NCBI GenBank assembly: GCA_015064805.1
Contig: SVRN01000015.1
Location: 1 to 44,991 of the forward strand
Length of the DNA: 44,991 nucleotides
Source of the DNA: Oscillospiraceae bacterium
GTDB lineage: Bacteria; Bacillota; Clostridia; Oscillospirales; CAG-272
Direction of reading: 5' to 3'
Shown here: one piece after another, positions 35,215 to 44,211 of the stretch
Layout of the letters: each line of letters opens with the position of its first letter
How positions within the stretch are numbered: the stretch's first letter is position 1
The notes under the pieces: generated by a model
Databases searched by the model: none
What the model saw: the letters and a program-made list of their open reading frames with translations, nothing else
What the model was told of the DNA's origin: nothing
Translations under genes and position numbers: made by a program

Positions 35215-38196
35215 ATGGCAATCAACCCGCAATATAAAGTGAATAAGATGGCGAAGGATCTGGGCCTGAAGAGCAAGGATCTCTCGGATATCCTGGCAAG
35301 CAACGGCAAGGAAGTAAAAACCCAGCGCACGTTGGAGCCCGTCGAATTCGATATTCTCTTTGAAACGTTGACCAGAGATCACCAGATCTCCAACATCGAG
35401 GACTATCTGGACGGCGTGACGAAGATCCCCTCTGCCGCACCCAAGGCAGAGCCTGCCAAGGAGGACGCGGCTCCTGCGCCCGAAGCGCCCGCAACGCCCG
35501 CGCCCGAGCCTAAACAAGAGCCCCGCGCCGAGATCAGGGCAGAGGAAAAGCCCCAAGAAAAGGCAGAGACGAAGCCTGCACCCGAGCTCAAGCCCGCACC
35601 CAAGGCGGAAGCGAAGCCTGCGCCCAAAGCAGAGCCCAAGCCCGCTCCTCGCGCAGAAGCCAAGCCCGAGGTCAAGCCTGCGCCCAAGGCAGAGCCCAAG
35701 CCCGAGGTCAAGCAGGAGAGCAAGCCTGCCGCAAAGCCGGCCGCTCCTTCGACCAAGCCGGGTGCACCTCGTCCTGCCGCTCCCACACAGGGCAACAATC
35801 AGCAAAACCGCGGAGGACAAACGGCACCCGCACAAAGAGGCGACCGCCCTCAGCAGCCGTATAACGCACCTCGCGCCCCCCAGCAGGGAACTGCCTCCGG
35901 TCAGGGAGGCTATGGCCAGTCGCGTCCTGCCCAGGGTGGCATGAACAGCGGCCGTCCCGCACAGGGTGGCTTTGGTCAGAACCGTCCCGCACAAGGTGGC
36001 TTTGGCGGCGACCGCCAGGGCAACCGTCCCGCACAGGGCGGCTTCGGCGGTGATCGTCAGGGGAACCGTCCCGCACAGAACCGTCCTCAGCAGGGCGGCA
36101 AGGGCGGCAGCTTTGGCGGCGGCTTTGATAAGGACAGAGAATACAACCAGGTTGGCGGTCTGAAGGAGACCTTCCGTCCCCAGGCAACCATCCGTGTGAC
36201 CAATACCAATACCTCGTCCGCACAGCGCGGCGCTACGAGAGTCGTTGACACCCGTGGCAGCGCGGCGTACGATCCCTCCAAATACGACGAAAAGCTTGAA
36301 ACGTTCGTATCCGAGCGCGACGAAGCACTGCGCGGCGGAGGCGGCGGTAAGATGAAGCGCCAGCAGCCCGGTGCGGCTCGCGGCACGTCCAACAAGAACA
36401 ACTTCAAGGGCGGTAAGAACAAGAAGACCAACGAGCCCGCCCATATTCTCCCCACCAGCGTTACGCTTCCCGAGGAGATCATCGTCAGCGATCTGGCATC
36501 TGCCCTCAAGGTCAAGACGGGTGAGGTCGTCAAGGCGCTCATGATGATGGGCATTATGGCAACCGTCAACCAGGTCGTTGACTTCGATACTGCGGCTCTC
36601 GTTGCCGATTCTCTGGGCATTGAGGCCACCAAGCAGGTCGTCGTTTCCATCGAGGAAAAGCTGTTTGACGAGGCAGAGGATACCGAGGATATGCTCCAGA
36701 CCCGCGCACCCGTCGTGTGCGTCATGGGTCACGTTGACCACGGTAAGACCTCTCTGCTCGACGCCATCCGCCATACCCACGTCACTGCAGGCGAGGCGGG
36801 CGGTATCACCCAGCACATCGGTGCGTACCGCGTCAAGGTCAAGGGCCAGGATATCACCTTCCTGGATACCCCCGGTCACGAGGCGTTCACCGCTATGCGT
36901 GCCCGCGGCGCACAGTCGACCGATATTGCCATTCTGGTCGTAGCGGCCGACGACGGTATCATGCCCCAGACCATTGAGGCGATCAACCACGCCAAGGCAG
37001 CAGGCATCGATATCATCGTTGCAATCAATAAAATGGATAAGCCCACGGCGAACCCCGATCAGGTCAAGCAGGAGCTGACCCAGTACGAGCTCGTTCCCGA
37101 GGAATGGGGCGGTGACGTCATCTGCGTTCCCGTTTCCGCTCTGACGGGCATGGGCATCGACGATCTGCTGGAGAACGTTCTGCTGGTTGCCGAGGTCAAG
37201 GAGCTCAAGGCCAACCCCAACCGCCGCGCCAAGGGCCTTGTTATCGAGGCAAAGCTGGATAAGGGCCGCGGTCCCGTTGCGACCGTGCTGGTTCAGAACG
37301 GTACGCTGCACGACGGCGATATCGTCATTGCAGGCACTGCCGTTGGCCGTGTCCGTGCCATGACTGACCACCGCGGTAAGGCTGTCAAGGCGGCAGGTCC
37401 TTCCGTTCCCGTTGAGATCATTGGTCTTGCCGAGGTTCCCACCGCAGGTGACGAATTCCAGGCGGTTGAGGACGAGCGCATGGCTCGTACCCTGGCCGAC
37501 GATCGTAAGAACCAGGCCAAGGAAGAGGGCTTCCGCGCCAACGCCCGTGCAAATCTGAACGATCTGTTCGCTCAGATCTCGGACGGCGTCAAGACGCTCA
37601 ACGTCATCGTCAAGGCCGACGTGGTCGGCTCGGCAGAGGCCGTCAAGGCGTCTTTGCTGAAGATCTCCAACGAAGAGGTCAAGGTCAGCGTCATCCACGC
37701 CGCTGCAGGCGGTATCAACGAGGGCGACGTTATGCTCGCCGCCGCGTCCAACGCCATCGTGGTCGGCTTTAACGTCCGTCCCGATAAGACGGCGCTTGAC
37801 AGCGCCGAGCGCCAGGGTGTCGATATCCGCACCTACCGCGTCATTTACGACTGCATCGAGGAGATCACGGCCGCTATGAAGGGCATGCTGGCTCCCAAGT
37901 ACGTTGAGGTTCTTATGGGTCACGCCGAGGTCCGCCAGACCATTCATGTGCCCGGTGTCGGTACCATTGCAGGCTCGTATATCACCGACGGTAAGATTAC
38001 CCGTGCTTGCAAGATCCGCGTACTGCGCGACAGCGTCGTGATTTTCGAGGACGAGGTTGCTTCGCTTAAGAGATTCAAGGACGACGCCCGCGAGGTAGCA
38101 CAGGGCTACGAGTGCGGTATCGGTCTTGAAAAGTTCAACGATATCAAGGTAGGCGACGTGCTCGAAGCCTACATTATGGAAGAAGTTAAGGCGTAA
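35215..38196 (+). CDS. infB: Translation initiation factor IF-2
   Basis: 993 aa GTPase that brings fMet-tRNA to the 30S subunit. Residues 1-60 form an IF2N-type domain. About 65-180 are a Pro/Ala/Lys/Glu-rich repeat region (PKAEPKPAP...). About 185-310 are Gly/Arg/Asn/Gln-rich with tandem [14 protein letters not shown] units. A second IF2N domain follows (about 408-470). The G domain has G1 GHVDHGKT (505-512), DTPGH and NKMD, then domains II-IV. The extended N-terminus is typical for long IF2 forms. ATG 35215 follows AGGAGG; the frame opens earlier at 35140 without a ribosome site. The 97-nt gap before it holds no gene. Confidence 0.97.
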   Translation: MAINPQYKVNKMAKDLGLKSKDLSDILASNGKEVKTQRTLEPVEFDILFETLTRDHQISNIEDYLDGVTKIPSAAPKAEPAKEDAAPAPEAPATPAPEPKQEPRAEIRAEEKPQEKAETKPAPELKPAPKAEAKPAPKAEPKPAPRAEAKPEVKPAPKAEPKPEVKQESKPAAKPAAPSTKPGAPRPAAPTQGNNQQNRGGQTAPAQRGDRPQQPYNAPRAPQQGTASGQGGYGQSRPAQGGMNSGRPAQGGFGQNRPAQGGFGGDRQGNRPAQGGFGGDRQGNRPAQNRPQQGGKGGSFGGGFDKDREYNQVGGLKETFRPQATIRVTNTNTSSAQRGATRVVDTRGSAAYDPSKYDEKLETFVSERDEALRGGGGGKMKRQQPGAARGTSNKNNFKGGKNKKTNEPAHILPTSVTLPEEIIVSDLASALKVKTGEVVKALMMMGIMATVNQVVDFDTAALVADSLGIEATKQVVVSIEEKLFDEAEDTEDMLQTRAPVVCVMGHVDHGKTSLLDAIRHTHVTAGEAGGITQHIGAYRVKVKGQDITFLDTPGHEAFTAMRARGAQSTDIAILVVAADDGIMPQTIEAINHAKAAGIDIIVAINKMDKPTANPDQVKQELTQYELVPEEWGGDVICVPVSALTGMGIDDLLENVLLVAEVKELKANPNRRAKGLVIEAKLDKGRGPVATVLVQNGTLHDGDIVIAGTAVGRVRAMTDHRGKAVKAAGPSVPVEIIGLAEVPTAGDEFQAVEDERMARTLADDRKNQAKEEGFRANARANLNDLFAQISDGVKTLNVIVKADVVGSAEAVKASLLKISNEEVKVSVIHAAAGGINEGDVMLAAASNAIVVGFNVRPDKTALDSAERQGVDIRTYRVIYDCIEEITAAMKGMLAPKYVEVLMGHAEVRQTIHVPGVGTIAGSYITDGKITRACKIRVLRDSVVIFEDEVASLKRFKDDAREVAQGYECGIGLEKFNDIKVGDVLEAYIMEEVKA

Positions 38197-38229
38197 CGTT
38201 CATTTTCAGGGAAAGGAGGGACGAGAGCT

Positions 38230-38655
38230 GTGACGTTTGAAAAATCCTGCGGCGCGCTGGTGATTCGCCACGACGCACAAACGGGAAACGACTATATTCT
38301 GATGATCCGACATCGCCCGGGCGGCTACCGTTCCTTCCCCAAGGGACACGTCGAGCCGGGCGAGACCGAGCGGGAAACGGCCATGCGTGAGGTGATGGAG
38401 GAGACCTCCGTTCGTATCACCCTCATTCCCGATTTCCGTCACGTCGTCTGCTATACCCCCGCGCCTGCCGTGGAAAAGGAGGTCGTGTACTTTCTGGCAC
38501 GCACCGAGCAAGTCGATATCCGCCCCCGCCGCGGCGAGATCGCCCAAGTGGAGTGGATTCCCCTATTGCAGGCAGAACGCTATCTGACCCATGAAAACGA
38601 CAAGCGGGTGCTGAACGCGGCCCGCGACAAGCTCAACGCTTTGGCAGGAAATTAA
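38230..38655 (+). CDS. NUDIX hydrolase
   Basis: 141 aa; probably hydrolyses a nucleoside diphosphate linked to another moiety. The Nudix box runs from Gly39 to Val61, with E45, R53-E54 and E57-E58 in place; the usual Gly near the end is Ser60. Arrangement resembles MutT/Ap4A-type enzymes (SCGALVIR at the N-terminus). Start is GTG 38230, with AAAGGAGG 10 nt upstream. It occupies the position after infB where many Firmicutes have rbfA. Confidence 0.88.
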   Translation: MTFEKSCGALVIRHDAQTGNDYILMIRHRPGGYRSFPKGHVEPGETERETAMREVMEETSVRITLIPDFRHVVCYTPAPAVEKEVVYFLARTEQVDIRPRRGEIAQVEWIPLLQAERYLTHENDKRVLNAARDKLNALAGN

Positions 38656-38676
38656 AGAATAAAGGAAGTTGATCCC

Positions 38677-39921
38677 ATGAATAAAACCATTCTCAGAAAT
38701 TACGCAAAGCTGCTCGCCCGCGCTGGTCTGAACGTCCGCCGCGGCGACGAGGTTATCATCAACGCCGAGCTGGACCAGCCCGAGTTCGTTGAAATGGTGG
38801 TGCGCGAGTGCTATCGCGCAGGCGCCGCCAAGGTCACGGTCGAGTGGTCGCACCAGCCTTTGCAGAAGATCCACGTCAACTGCCGCTCTCTCAAGGTGCT
38901 CTCGCGCGTTGAGGAGTGGGAAAAGGCCAAGCTGCAGCACCGCGTGGACAAGCTGCCCGCCATGCTGTATCTGGTGTCCGAGGACCCCGACGGTCTGGCA
39001 GGCATGAATCAGGCCAAGAACTCCAAGGCCATGCAGGCGCGTTACGGCATCATCAAGCCCTTCCGCGACGCCATGGACAACAAGTATAAGTGGTGCATCG
39101 CCGCCGTTCCCGGCAAGGCGTGGGCCAAGAAGATGTTCCCCGGTCTTCGCGCAAGCACGGCCATCGAAAAGCAGTGGGAGGCTATTCTCTACACCGTTCG
39201 TATGACCAAGACGCTGGGCGGCGAGCCCCAGGACGGCCTGGCCGCATGGGCAGAGCACAACGCACAGTTCCATAAGCGTTGCGACTATCTCAATTCTCTT
39301 GGTATCGAAACGCTGGAATATCATTCTGCCAACGGCACCAATCTGACCGTCGGCATGATGGAAAACGGCCAGTTCTGCGGCGGCTCCGAGACGACGCTGG
39401 GCGGTGAGGAGTTCAATCCCAACATGCCCACCGAGGAGCTGTTCGTCACCCCCAAGCGCGGCGTGGCCGAGGGTATCGTTTATTCCTCCAAGCCGCTGTC
39501 CTATCGCGGCCAGATCATCGATAATTTCTGGATTCGCTTCCACGAGGGCAAGGCTGTCGAGGCGCACGCTGAGCAGAACGACGAGTTGCTGCAGCAGATG
39601 ATCACCATGGACGAGGGTGCGGCATACCTGGGCGAGTGCGCTCTGGTGCCCTTCCATTCTCCCATCAGTCAGAGCGGACTGACCTTTTTTGAGACGCTGT
39701 TTGACGAGAACGCGGCCTGCCATCTGGCTATGGGCGCGGGCTTTACCAACACGGTGAAGGATTACGACAAGTACACGCTGGAGCAGCTGCATGAGATGGG
39801 TGTCAACGACTCCATGATCCACGTTGACTTTATGATCGGCACGGAGGATCTGTCGGTCGTAGCGCACACGAGAGACGGAAAGAGTGTTCCGCTGTTTGAA
39901 AACGGCGATTGGGCATTCTGA
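38677..39921 (+). CDS. M29-family aminopeptidase
   Basis: 414 aa metallo-aminopeptidase of the AmpS/PepS/AmpT family. Family features are the N-terminal LLARAGLNVRRGDEVIINAELDQPEFVEMVVRECYRAGA, NMPTEELFVTPKRGVAEG with metal-binding Glu, LGECALVPFHSPIS, and C-terminal NDSMIHVDFMIGTEDLSV. It starts 21 nt after the NUDIX gene and is likely cotranscribed with it. A strong terminator follows. Confidence 0.93.
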   Translation: MNKTILRNYAKLLARAGLNVRRGDEVIINAELDQPEFVEMVVRECYRAGAAKVTVEWSHQPLQKIHVNCRSLKVLSRVEEWEKAKLQHRVDKLPAMLYLVSEDPDGLAGMNQAKNSKAMQARYGIIKPFRDAMDNKYKWCIAAVPGKAWAKKMFPGLRASTAIEKQWEAILYTVRMTKTLGGEPQDGLAAWAEHNAQFHKRCDYLNSLGIETLEYHSANGTNLTVGMMENGQFCGGSETTLGGEEFNPNMPTEELFVTPKRGVAEGIVYSSKPLSYRGQIIDNFWIRFHEGKAVEAHAEQNDELLQQMITMDEGAAYLGECALVPFHSPISQSGLTFFETLFDENAACHLAMGAGFTNTVKDYDKYTLEQLHEMGVNDSMIHVDFMIGTEDLSVVAHTRDGKSVPLFENGDWAF

Positions 39922-39935
39922 GGATAAGAAAATAT

Positions 39936-39974
39936 GCGGAAGAAACGGCGTGTTGCCGTTTCTTCCGCTTTTTT
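39936..39974 (+). terminator. Strong intrinsic terminator
   Basis: Perfect 14-bp stem GCGGAAGAAACGGC (39936-39949) / GCCGTTTCTTCCGC (39955-39968), loop GTGTT, then TTTTTT. It ends the transcript running into the M29 gene. Confidence 0.92.
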
Positions 39975-40208
39975 GGTTTAGCTAAACTTTCTGCGGCTTC
40001 TCCTTTTGACGCTAACGCGGGCATCCAATTCAGAGCGTGTGGGGTGTTCAGTTACCCGCTTGCGAAGAATTTTGCGCTGCAAAATTCTTCCCTTAGAAAA
40101 ACGTTTTTTCGTCACGCGTGTGCTGTATCGGTTTTCTTATTCGCTGAACGCGAACATCGTGCTTCGCACGGGCGCAAACATTGCGCGCCCAGGCGTTCCC
40201 CCTGGGAA

Positions 40209-40353
40209 CCCCCTTTCCGTGCCGCGCTACAAAGAGAAATCGGAGAAAGACATATTTGTCCTGATGCATCTCTCGCCGCTTTGCCACCACGTGCGGCAGG
40301 CGAAGGGAGAAAAAACGTTTTGCTTGAAATTTAGTTGAGCTGGGGTGCGTGGC
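40209..40353 (+). repeat. Closed-domain module, copy a
   Basis: Arms TGCCGCGC (40220-40227) and GTGCGGCA (40291-40298; one G-T wobble). Internal box GGAGAAAGACATATTTGT, 3' box GAAATTTAGTTGAGCTGGGG. Preceded by CCCAGG/CCTGGG (40188-40206). Confidence 0.8.
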
Positions 40354-40425
40354 AGAGAGCAAGGACATTTGTTTTAGCTTGTTGCGTGTTATTTCCATGT
40401 TTGCAAGTTTCTTTAACTTGCAAAC

Positions 40426-40654
40426 GCAAAAGCTGAAGATGTTTATCTTCGCGAAAAAATGAGTGGAGCGACAGCGGAACGACTTTTCGCGTTCAGAGGG
40501 AGGTCTCGGAGGGAACGTCCGAGTTCCTTTTCTTTGGCCATTTCTTTGTGGAATGACAAAGAAATGGCATCTTTGCTCTTACCGAGCGCGCGAAGCTGGG
40601 CGAGGCCGTAGGAGAAGTGGCAAAAGCTCAAGCGACTTCTTCTTTTGACGCTCA
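40426..40654 (+). repeat. 229-bp near-identical repeat, copy 1
   Basis: Same length as, and nearly identical to, 40979-41207 (a handful of substitutions), 553 bp apart. Includes the CGCGAAAA/TTTTCGCG, CTCGGA/TCCGAG (40505-40523) and GCCATTTCTTTG/CAAAGAAATGGC (40537-40568) helices. The upstream hairpin is GTTTGCAAGTT/AACTTGCAAAC (40399-40425). Confidence 0.9.
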
Positions 40655-40762
40655 TACTGCGCATCTTCGATGTGCGCTGAGCTGTTCAGTTTTTTGATGC
40701 CACTTCTTGCTACGTGGCAAGAAGTGGCGGAAGAAGCACGCCCAGGCGTTCCCCCTGGGAAC

Positions 40763-40910
40763 CCCCTTTCCGTGCCGCGCTACAAAGAGGAATAGGAGAA
40801 AGACATATTTGTTCTGATGCATCTCTCTCCGCTTTGCCACCACGCGCGGCAGGCGAAGGGAGAAAAAACGTTTTTGTTTGAAATTCAGTTGGGCTGAGGA
40901 GCGTCGCGGA
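40763..40910 (+). repeat. Closed-domain module, copy b
   Basis: Arms TGCCGCGC (40773-40780) and GCGCGGCA (40844-40851). Preceded by GCCACTTCTTGC/GCAAGAAGTGGC (40699-40728) and CCCAGG/CCTGGG (40741-40759). Confidence 0.8.
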
Positions 40911-40978
40911 TCGCTTAAAGTTTTGCCGCCTAGCTTGCGTGCTAATCTCGTGAGCGTGGCTTTCTTTAAGCCGCGCTC

Positions 40979-41207
40979 GCAAAAGCTGAAGATGCTCGTC
41001 TTCGCGAAAAAATGAGTGGAGCGACAGCGGAACGACTTTTCGCGTTCAGAAGGAGGTCTCGGAGGGAACGTCCGAGTTCCTTTTCTTTTGCCATTTCTTT
41101 GTGGAATGACAAAGAAATGGCATCTTTGCTCTTACCGAGCGCGCGAAGCTGTGCGAGGCCGTGGGAGAAGTGGCAAAAGCTCAAGCGACTTCTCCTTTTG
41201 ACGCTCA
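40979..41207 (+). repeat. 229-bp near-identical repeat, copy 2
   Basis: Second copy of 40426-40654. The hairpin just upstream is GAGCGTGGCTT/AAGCCGCGCTC (40952-40978), a completely different stem from that of copy 1 around the same TCTTT loop. Confidence 0.9.
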
Positions 41208-41311
41208 CCCTGTGCCTGCGGCACGCGTTCGCTGTGCTGTTTTGATGTTCATTCTTTCTCGTTCGAGAAAGAACGAACCAAGAAAGCGAACCAAAGGCTG
41301 CCGCCTTTGGA

Positions 41312-41459
41312 AATTGCTCTTGTGCCGCGCTACAAAGAGAAATCGGAGAAAGACATATTTGTCCTGATGCATCTCTCTCCGCTGTGCCACCACGCGCGGC
41401 AGGCGAAGGGAGAAAAAACGTTTTGCTTGAAATTTAGTTGAGCTGGGGTGCGTCGCGGA
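41312..41459 (+). repeat. Closed-domain module, copy c
   Basis: Arms TGCCGCGC (41323-41330) and GCGCGGCA (41394-41401). Preceded by a long hairpin with a GTTC loop (41247-41260 / 41265-41278) and CCAAAGGC/GCCTTTGG (41291-41310). Confidence 0.8.
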
Positions 41460-41523
41460 TAACAAAAAGATTTGCGTTTGTTGCGCGAGGCCGTAGGAAA
41501 AGTTGCTCCATAATAATCGAATG

Positions 41524-41558
41524 AATCAAAAAGGGCAGAAGACTCTCGTCTCCTGCCC
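41524..41558 (-). terminator. Terminator of the YgiQ-like gene
   Basis: GGGCAG.AGAC / GTCT.CTGCCC hairpin (41533-41558), followed on the minus strand by TTTTTGATTC. It lies just downstream of the stop codon at 41565. Confidence 0.8.
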
Positions 41559-41564
41559 GAATTT

Positions 41565-43526
41565 TTATCTGTGTCTGTTCTTTCTTCCCTGCGAACGGCT
41601 CGTCTTGCCCGATGCCTCCGCCTTGGAAGATCGATTTGCCCCCAACGCGCGTGAGCTCGGCTTTTTCTTCTTTGGATCAAAGCCGCTGCGATGATCGCCC
41701 TTGCCCACAGGGCGCGGTCCTCCCTCGGGGCGAACCAGGCACTCGGGACGGTTGCCGATCAGGTCGGTGCGACCGACCAGGCGCAACGCCTCGCGAATAA
41801 GCGGTGCATTGGCAGGGCGGTTGTACTGCAACAGTGCTCGCTGAAGCTGCTTTTCGTGATAGTCCGTCGTTACGTGGACGCTCTTGCCCGTCAAGGGGTT
41901 GAGCCCCGTGTAGTACATGACGGTCGAGGCCGTGCCGGGCGTGGGATAGAAGTCCTGCACCTGCTCGGGCGCATAGCCATCCCGCTTGAGGCAGAGCGCC
42001 AGCTCGACTGCGTCGTTCAGCGTCGATCCCGGGTGGCTGGACATCAGATAAGGAACGAGATATTGCTCCTTGCCCATCTGATGCGTCAGATCAAAGAACT
42101 TGCCGCGGAATTTTTCGTACACCTCAAAATGAGGCTTGCCCATCGCGTCAAGTACGCCTGCCGCGCAGTGCTCGGGCGCAACCTTGAGCTGTCCGCTGAC
42201 GTGATCCTTGACCAGCTTGCGGAAGAAGGTGTCGTCCTTATCTTTGAGCAGATAGTCAAAGCGAATGCCCGATCGGATGAAGACCTTTTTAACGCCCTTG
42301 ACTGCTTCAATATGCTCCAGTAGCTTGATGTACTCGCTGTGGTCCACCTTGAGATTTTTGCAGGGCGTGGGAGCGAGGCACTTGCGGCCCGTGCATACGC
42401 CGCTTTTGAGCTGCTGCTCGCAGGCGGGGGCACGGAAATTGGCCGTCGGGCCGCCCACGTCGTGAATGTAGCCCTTGAAGTTGGGCAGCTTTACGATCTT
42501 TTCGGCCTCGCTGACACAGCTTTCAATGCTGCGCGAGCGCACGGTGCGACCTTGGTGGAAGGCCAGCGCGCAGAAATTGCAGGCGCCGAAGCAACCGCGG
42601 TTGTGGGTGATGGAAAATTGAACCTCCTCAATGCCGGGCACGCCGCCGTCCTTTTGGTAGGACGGATGGTAAGTACGGGCGTAGGGAAGGGAATAGACGC
42701 GGTCCAGCTCCTCACGCTCCAAGGGGGGCATGGGGGGATTTTGAACCAGCACCTTGTTGTCGTAGCGCTCAACGATCGCCTTTCCCGTGATGGCGTCCTG
42801 GTTTTTGTACTGCACGCCAAAAGCCTCGGCGTAGCGGCGCTTGTCCGTTTTGAGATCGTTATAATCAAACTCCGCCGCCACGGGATAGTGTATCTTATCC
42901 TCGGGCTTGGCAAGGTAAACGGTGCCGCGCACGTCGCGGATCTTTTTGACGGGCACGCCGCGCGCAAGTAGCTCGGCAATGCGGAGCAGAATATTCTCGC
43001 CCATGCCGTAAGTCAAAAGGTCTGCACGCGAGTCGACCAGAATGGAGCGGCGGACCTTGTCGTCCCAGTAATCGTAGTGAGCAAAGCGGCGAAGCGAGGC
43101 TTCAAGACCTCCCAAAATGATCGGCACGTCGCCGTACGCCTCGCGGATGCGATTGCAATAGACGATAGTCGCGCGGTCGGGGCGCTTGCCCATGACACCG
43201 CCCGGGCTGTAGTAGTCGTAAGTACGGCGCTTTTTGGCGACGGTATAGTGGGCGACCATCGAGTCGATATTGCCCGCCGTGACCAAAAATCCCAGCTTGG
43301 GACGGCCAAACTCGCAAAAGGCGTCACAGCTTTTATAGTCGGGCTGAGACAAAATGGCCACGCGATAGCCCGCCGCTTCCAACACGCGGGAGATGATGGA
43401 CATGCCAAAGGACGGGTGATCAACGTAAGCGTCGCCCGTAACGTAGACGAAATCGGGCGCGTCCCAGCCGCGCGCGCTCATGTCGGCGCGATTGATGGGG
43501 AGAAAGGTGAAATCCGTATATGACAT
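41565..43526 (-). CDS. YgiQ-family (UPF0313) radical SAM protein
   Basis: 653 aa. N-terminal cobalamin-binding-like region (GDAYVDHPSFGMSIISRVLEAAGYRVAILSQPD). The radical SAM motif is C312-x3-C316-x2-C319 (RGCFGACNFC). Further conserved blocks are KVAPEHCAAGVLDAMGKP and the C-terminal VQDFYPTPGTASTVMYYTGLNPLTG. A basic, low-complexity tail follows (KKKKPSSRALG... to the end). Widely conserved family with unknown substrate. ATG 43526 (MSYTDFTFLPINRADMSARGWDAPDFVYVTGDA) matches the family start and follows GGAAG; 50 upstream residues of open frame are rejected. Confidence 0.93.
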   Translation of the reverse strand: MSYTDFTFLPINRADMSARGWDAPDFVYVTGDAYVDHPSFGMSIISRVLEAAGYRVAILSQPDYKSCDAFCEFGRPKLGFLVTAGNIDSMVAHYTVAKKRRTYDYYSPGGVMGKRPDRATIVYCNRIREAYGDVPIILGGLEASLRRFAHYDYWDDKVRRSILVDSRADLLTYGMGENILLRIAELLARGVPVKKIRDVRGTVYLAKPEDKIHYPVAAEFDYNDLKTDKRRYAEAFGVQYKNQDAITGKAIVERYDNKVLVQNPPMPPLEREELDRVYSLPYARTYHPSYQKDGGVPGIEEVQFSITHNRGCFGACNFCALAFHQGRTVRSRSIESCVSEAEKIVKLPNFKGYIHDVGGPTANFRAPACEQQLKSGVCTGRKCLAPTPCKNLKVDHSEYIKLLEHIEAVKGVKKVFIRSGIRFDYLLKDKDDTFFRKLVKDHVSGQLKVAPEHCAAGVLDAMGKPHFEVYEKFRGKFFDLTHQMGKEQYLVPYLMSSHPGSTLNDAVELALCLKRDGYAPEQVQDFYPTPGTASTVMYYTGLNPLTGKSVHVTTDYHEKQLQRALLQYNRPANAPLIREALRLVGRTDLIGNRPECLVRPEGGPRPVGKGDHRSGFDPKKKKPSSRALGANRSSKAEASGKTSRSQGRKNRHR

Positions 43527-43557
43527 AATACTTCCTTTCGGGAGAAAAAATTCAAGA

Positions 43558-44190
43558 TCAGGTCTGATCGCGCGACTCGACGACGAGAAGCGAGCCTTTG
43601 CGCACCGAGATAAAGCAGCAGTTGCCCGTGATCTCATTGGAGACGGCGTACTGGAATTTGCGCTCCAGCTTGGCACCCTTCAAGGGGTACTTGACGCCCT
43701 CGATCTCAACGCCTTTGCAAAGCGGATCGAGCGCGAGCAACGACACGTAAGTGTAGCCGCTACGGGGCAGGATGGTGCTGTCGTTGCGAAGGAGACGGAC
43801 GCGGTTTTGTCCATCCTCGATGACGGCACGCACGCGCTTTTCAGCCAGATCCTCAAGGATAGCGAGATTGGACAGCGTGTGGTCGAGACGGCCGCCAAGA
43901 CCGCCGATGATATGCACCTCGGTCGCGCCGCGCGTCAGCGCCAGCTCAACGGCCAACTGTGTGTCGGTGACGTCCTTTTCGGTGGGGACGGTGATGACCT
44001 CCACGTCCGCATCGACCTCGGGCATGTGGCCGAGCGAGTCGTAGTCACCGACGACGACGTTGACGGTAAGGTTCAGCGCCTTGGCGTTATTGAGCCCTGA
44101 ATCGGCGGCGATGATGAGGTCACCCTCGGCGGGGGTGATGTGGATATTGTCGGGGTGGATGACACCGCCGGTGAGGATGTAGGTTTTCAT
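43558..44190 (-). CDS. thiN: Thiamine pyrophosphokinase
   Basis: 210 aa; transfers pyrophosphate from ATP to thiamine to give thiamine pyrophosphate. Family motifs: AADSGLNNA (28-36), GDYDSLG (48-54), EKDVTDTQLAVELAL (71-85), GGLGGRLDHTLSN (96-108), and the C-terminal thiamine-binding KFQYAVSNEITG. ATG follows AAGGAG. It lies 31 nt before the YgiQ-like gene and is probably cotranscribed with it. In Bacillus it is grouped as rsgA-rpe-thiN; here rpe is absent and repeat sequence fills the gap. Confidence 0.93.
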   Translation of the reverse strand: MKTYILTGGVIHPDNIHITPAEGDLIIAADSGLNNAKALNLTVNVVVGDYDSLGHMPEVDADVEVITVPTEKDVTDTQLAVELALTRGATEVHIIGGLGGRLDHTLSNLAILEDLAEKRVRAVIEDGQNRVRLLRNDSTILPRSGYTYVSLLALDPLCKGVEIEGVKYPLKGAKLERKFQYAVSNEITGNCCFISVRKGSLLVVESRDQT

Positions 44191-44211
44191 GGGAAACTCC
44201 TTGAAGGAATG

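Larger units (their letters stand above)
39978..41510 (+). repeat. Dispersed structured repeat, block 4 (tandem, most complete)
   Basis: A 1.5-kb gap between convergent genes, filled with tandem units of about 555 bp. Order within a unit: GC-closed domain, hairpin with TCTTT loop, GAAGAT/ATCTTC hairpin, CGCGAAAA/TTTTCGCG helix, CTCGGA/TCCGAG hairpin, GCCATTTCTTTG/CAAAGAAATGGC hairpin, GAGGCCGTAGGAGAAG box, CTTCTCCTTTTGACGCTCA box, a second long hairpin, CCCAGG/CCTGGG hairpin, next closed domain. Closed domains recur at 40220, 40773 and 41323. The GAAGAATTTTGC/GCAAAATTCTTC hairpin of block 2 recurs at 40064-40090. Short spurious ORFs are scattered through it. Confidence 0.85.

Noticed and set aside
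35203-37947. 914-aa antisense frame opposite infB
   Set aside because: A shadow of the conserved infB gene with low-complexity composition.
40979-41245. Possible small protein starting MSGATAERLF in the 229-bp repeats
   Set aside because: The start is shared by three copies, but the downstream frame diverges into low-quality sequence. The differences between copies preserve helices rather than the peptide, and no ribosome site is seen.
40209-41459. CRISPR array
   Set aside because: Units are ~555 bp, not short repeats with unique spacers, and no cas genes are present.
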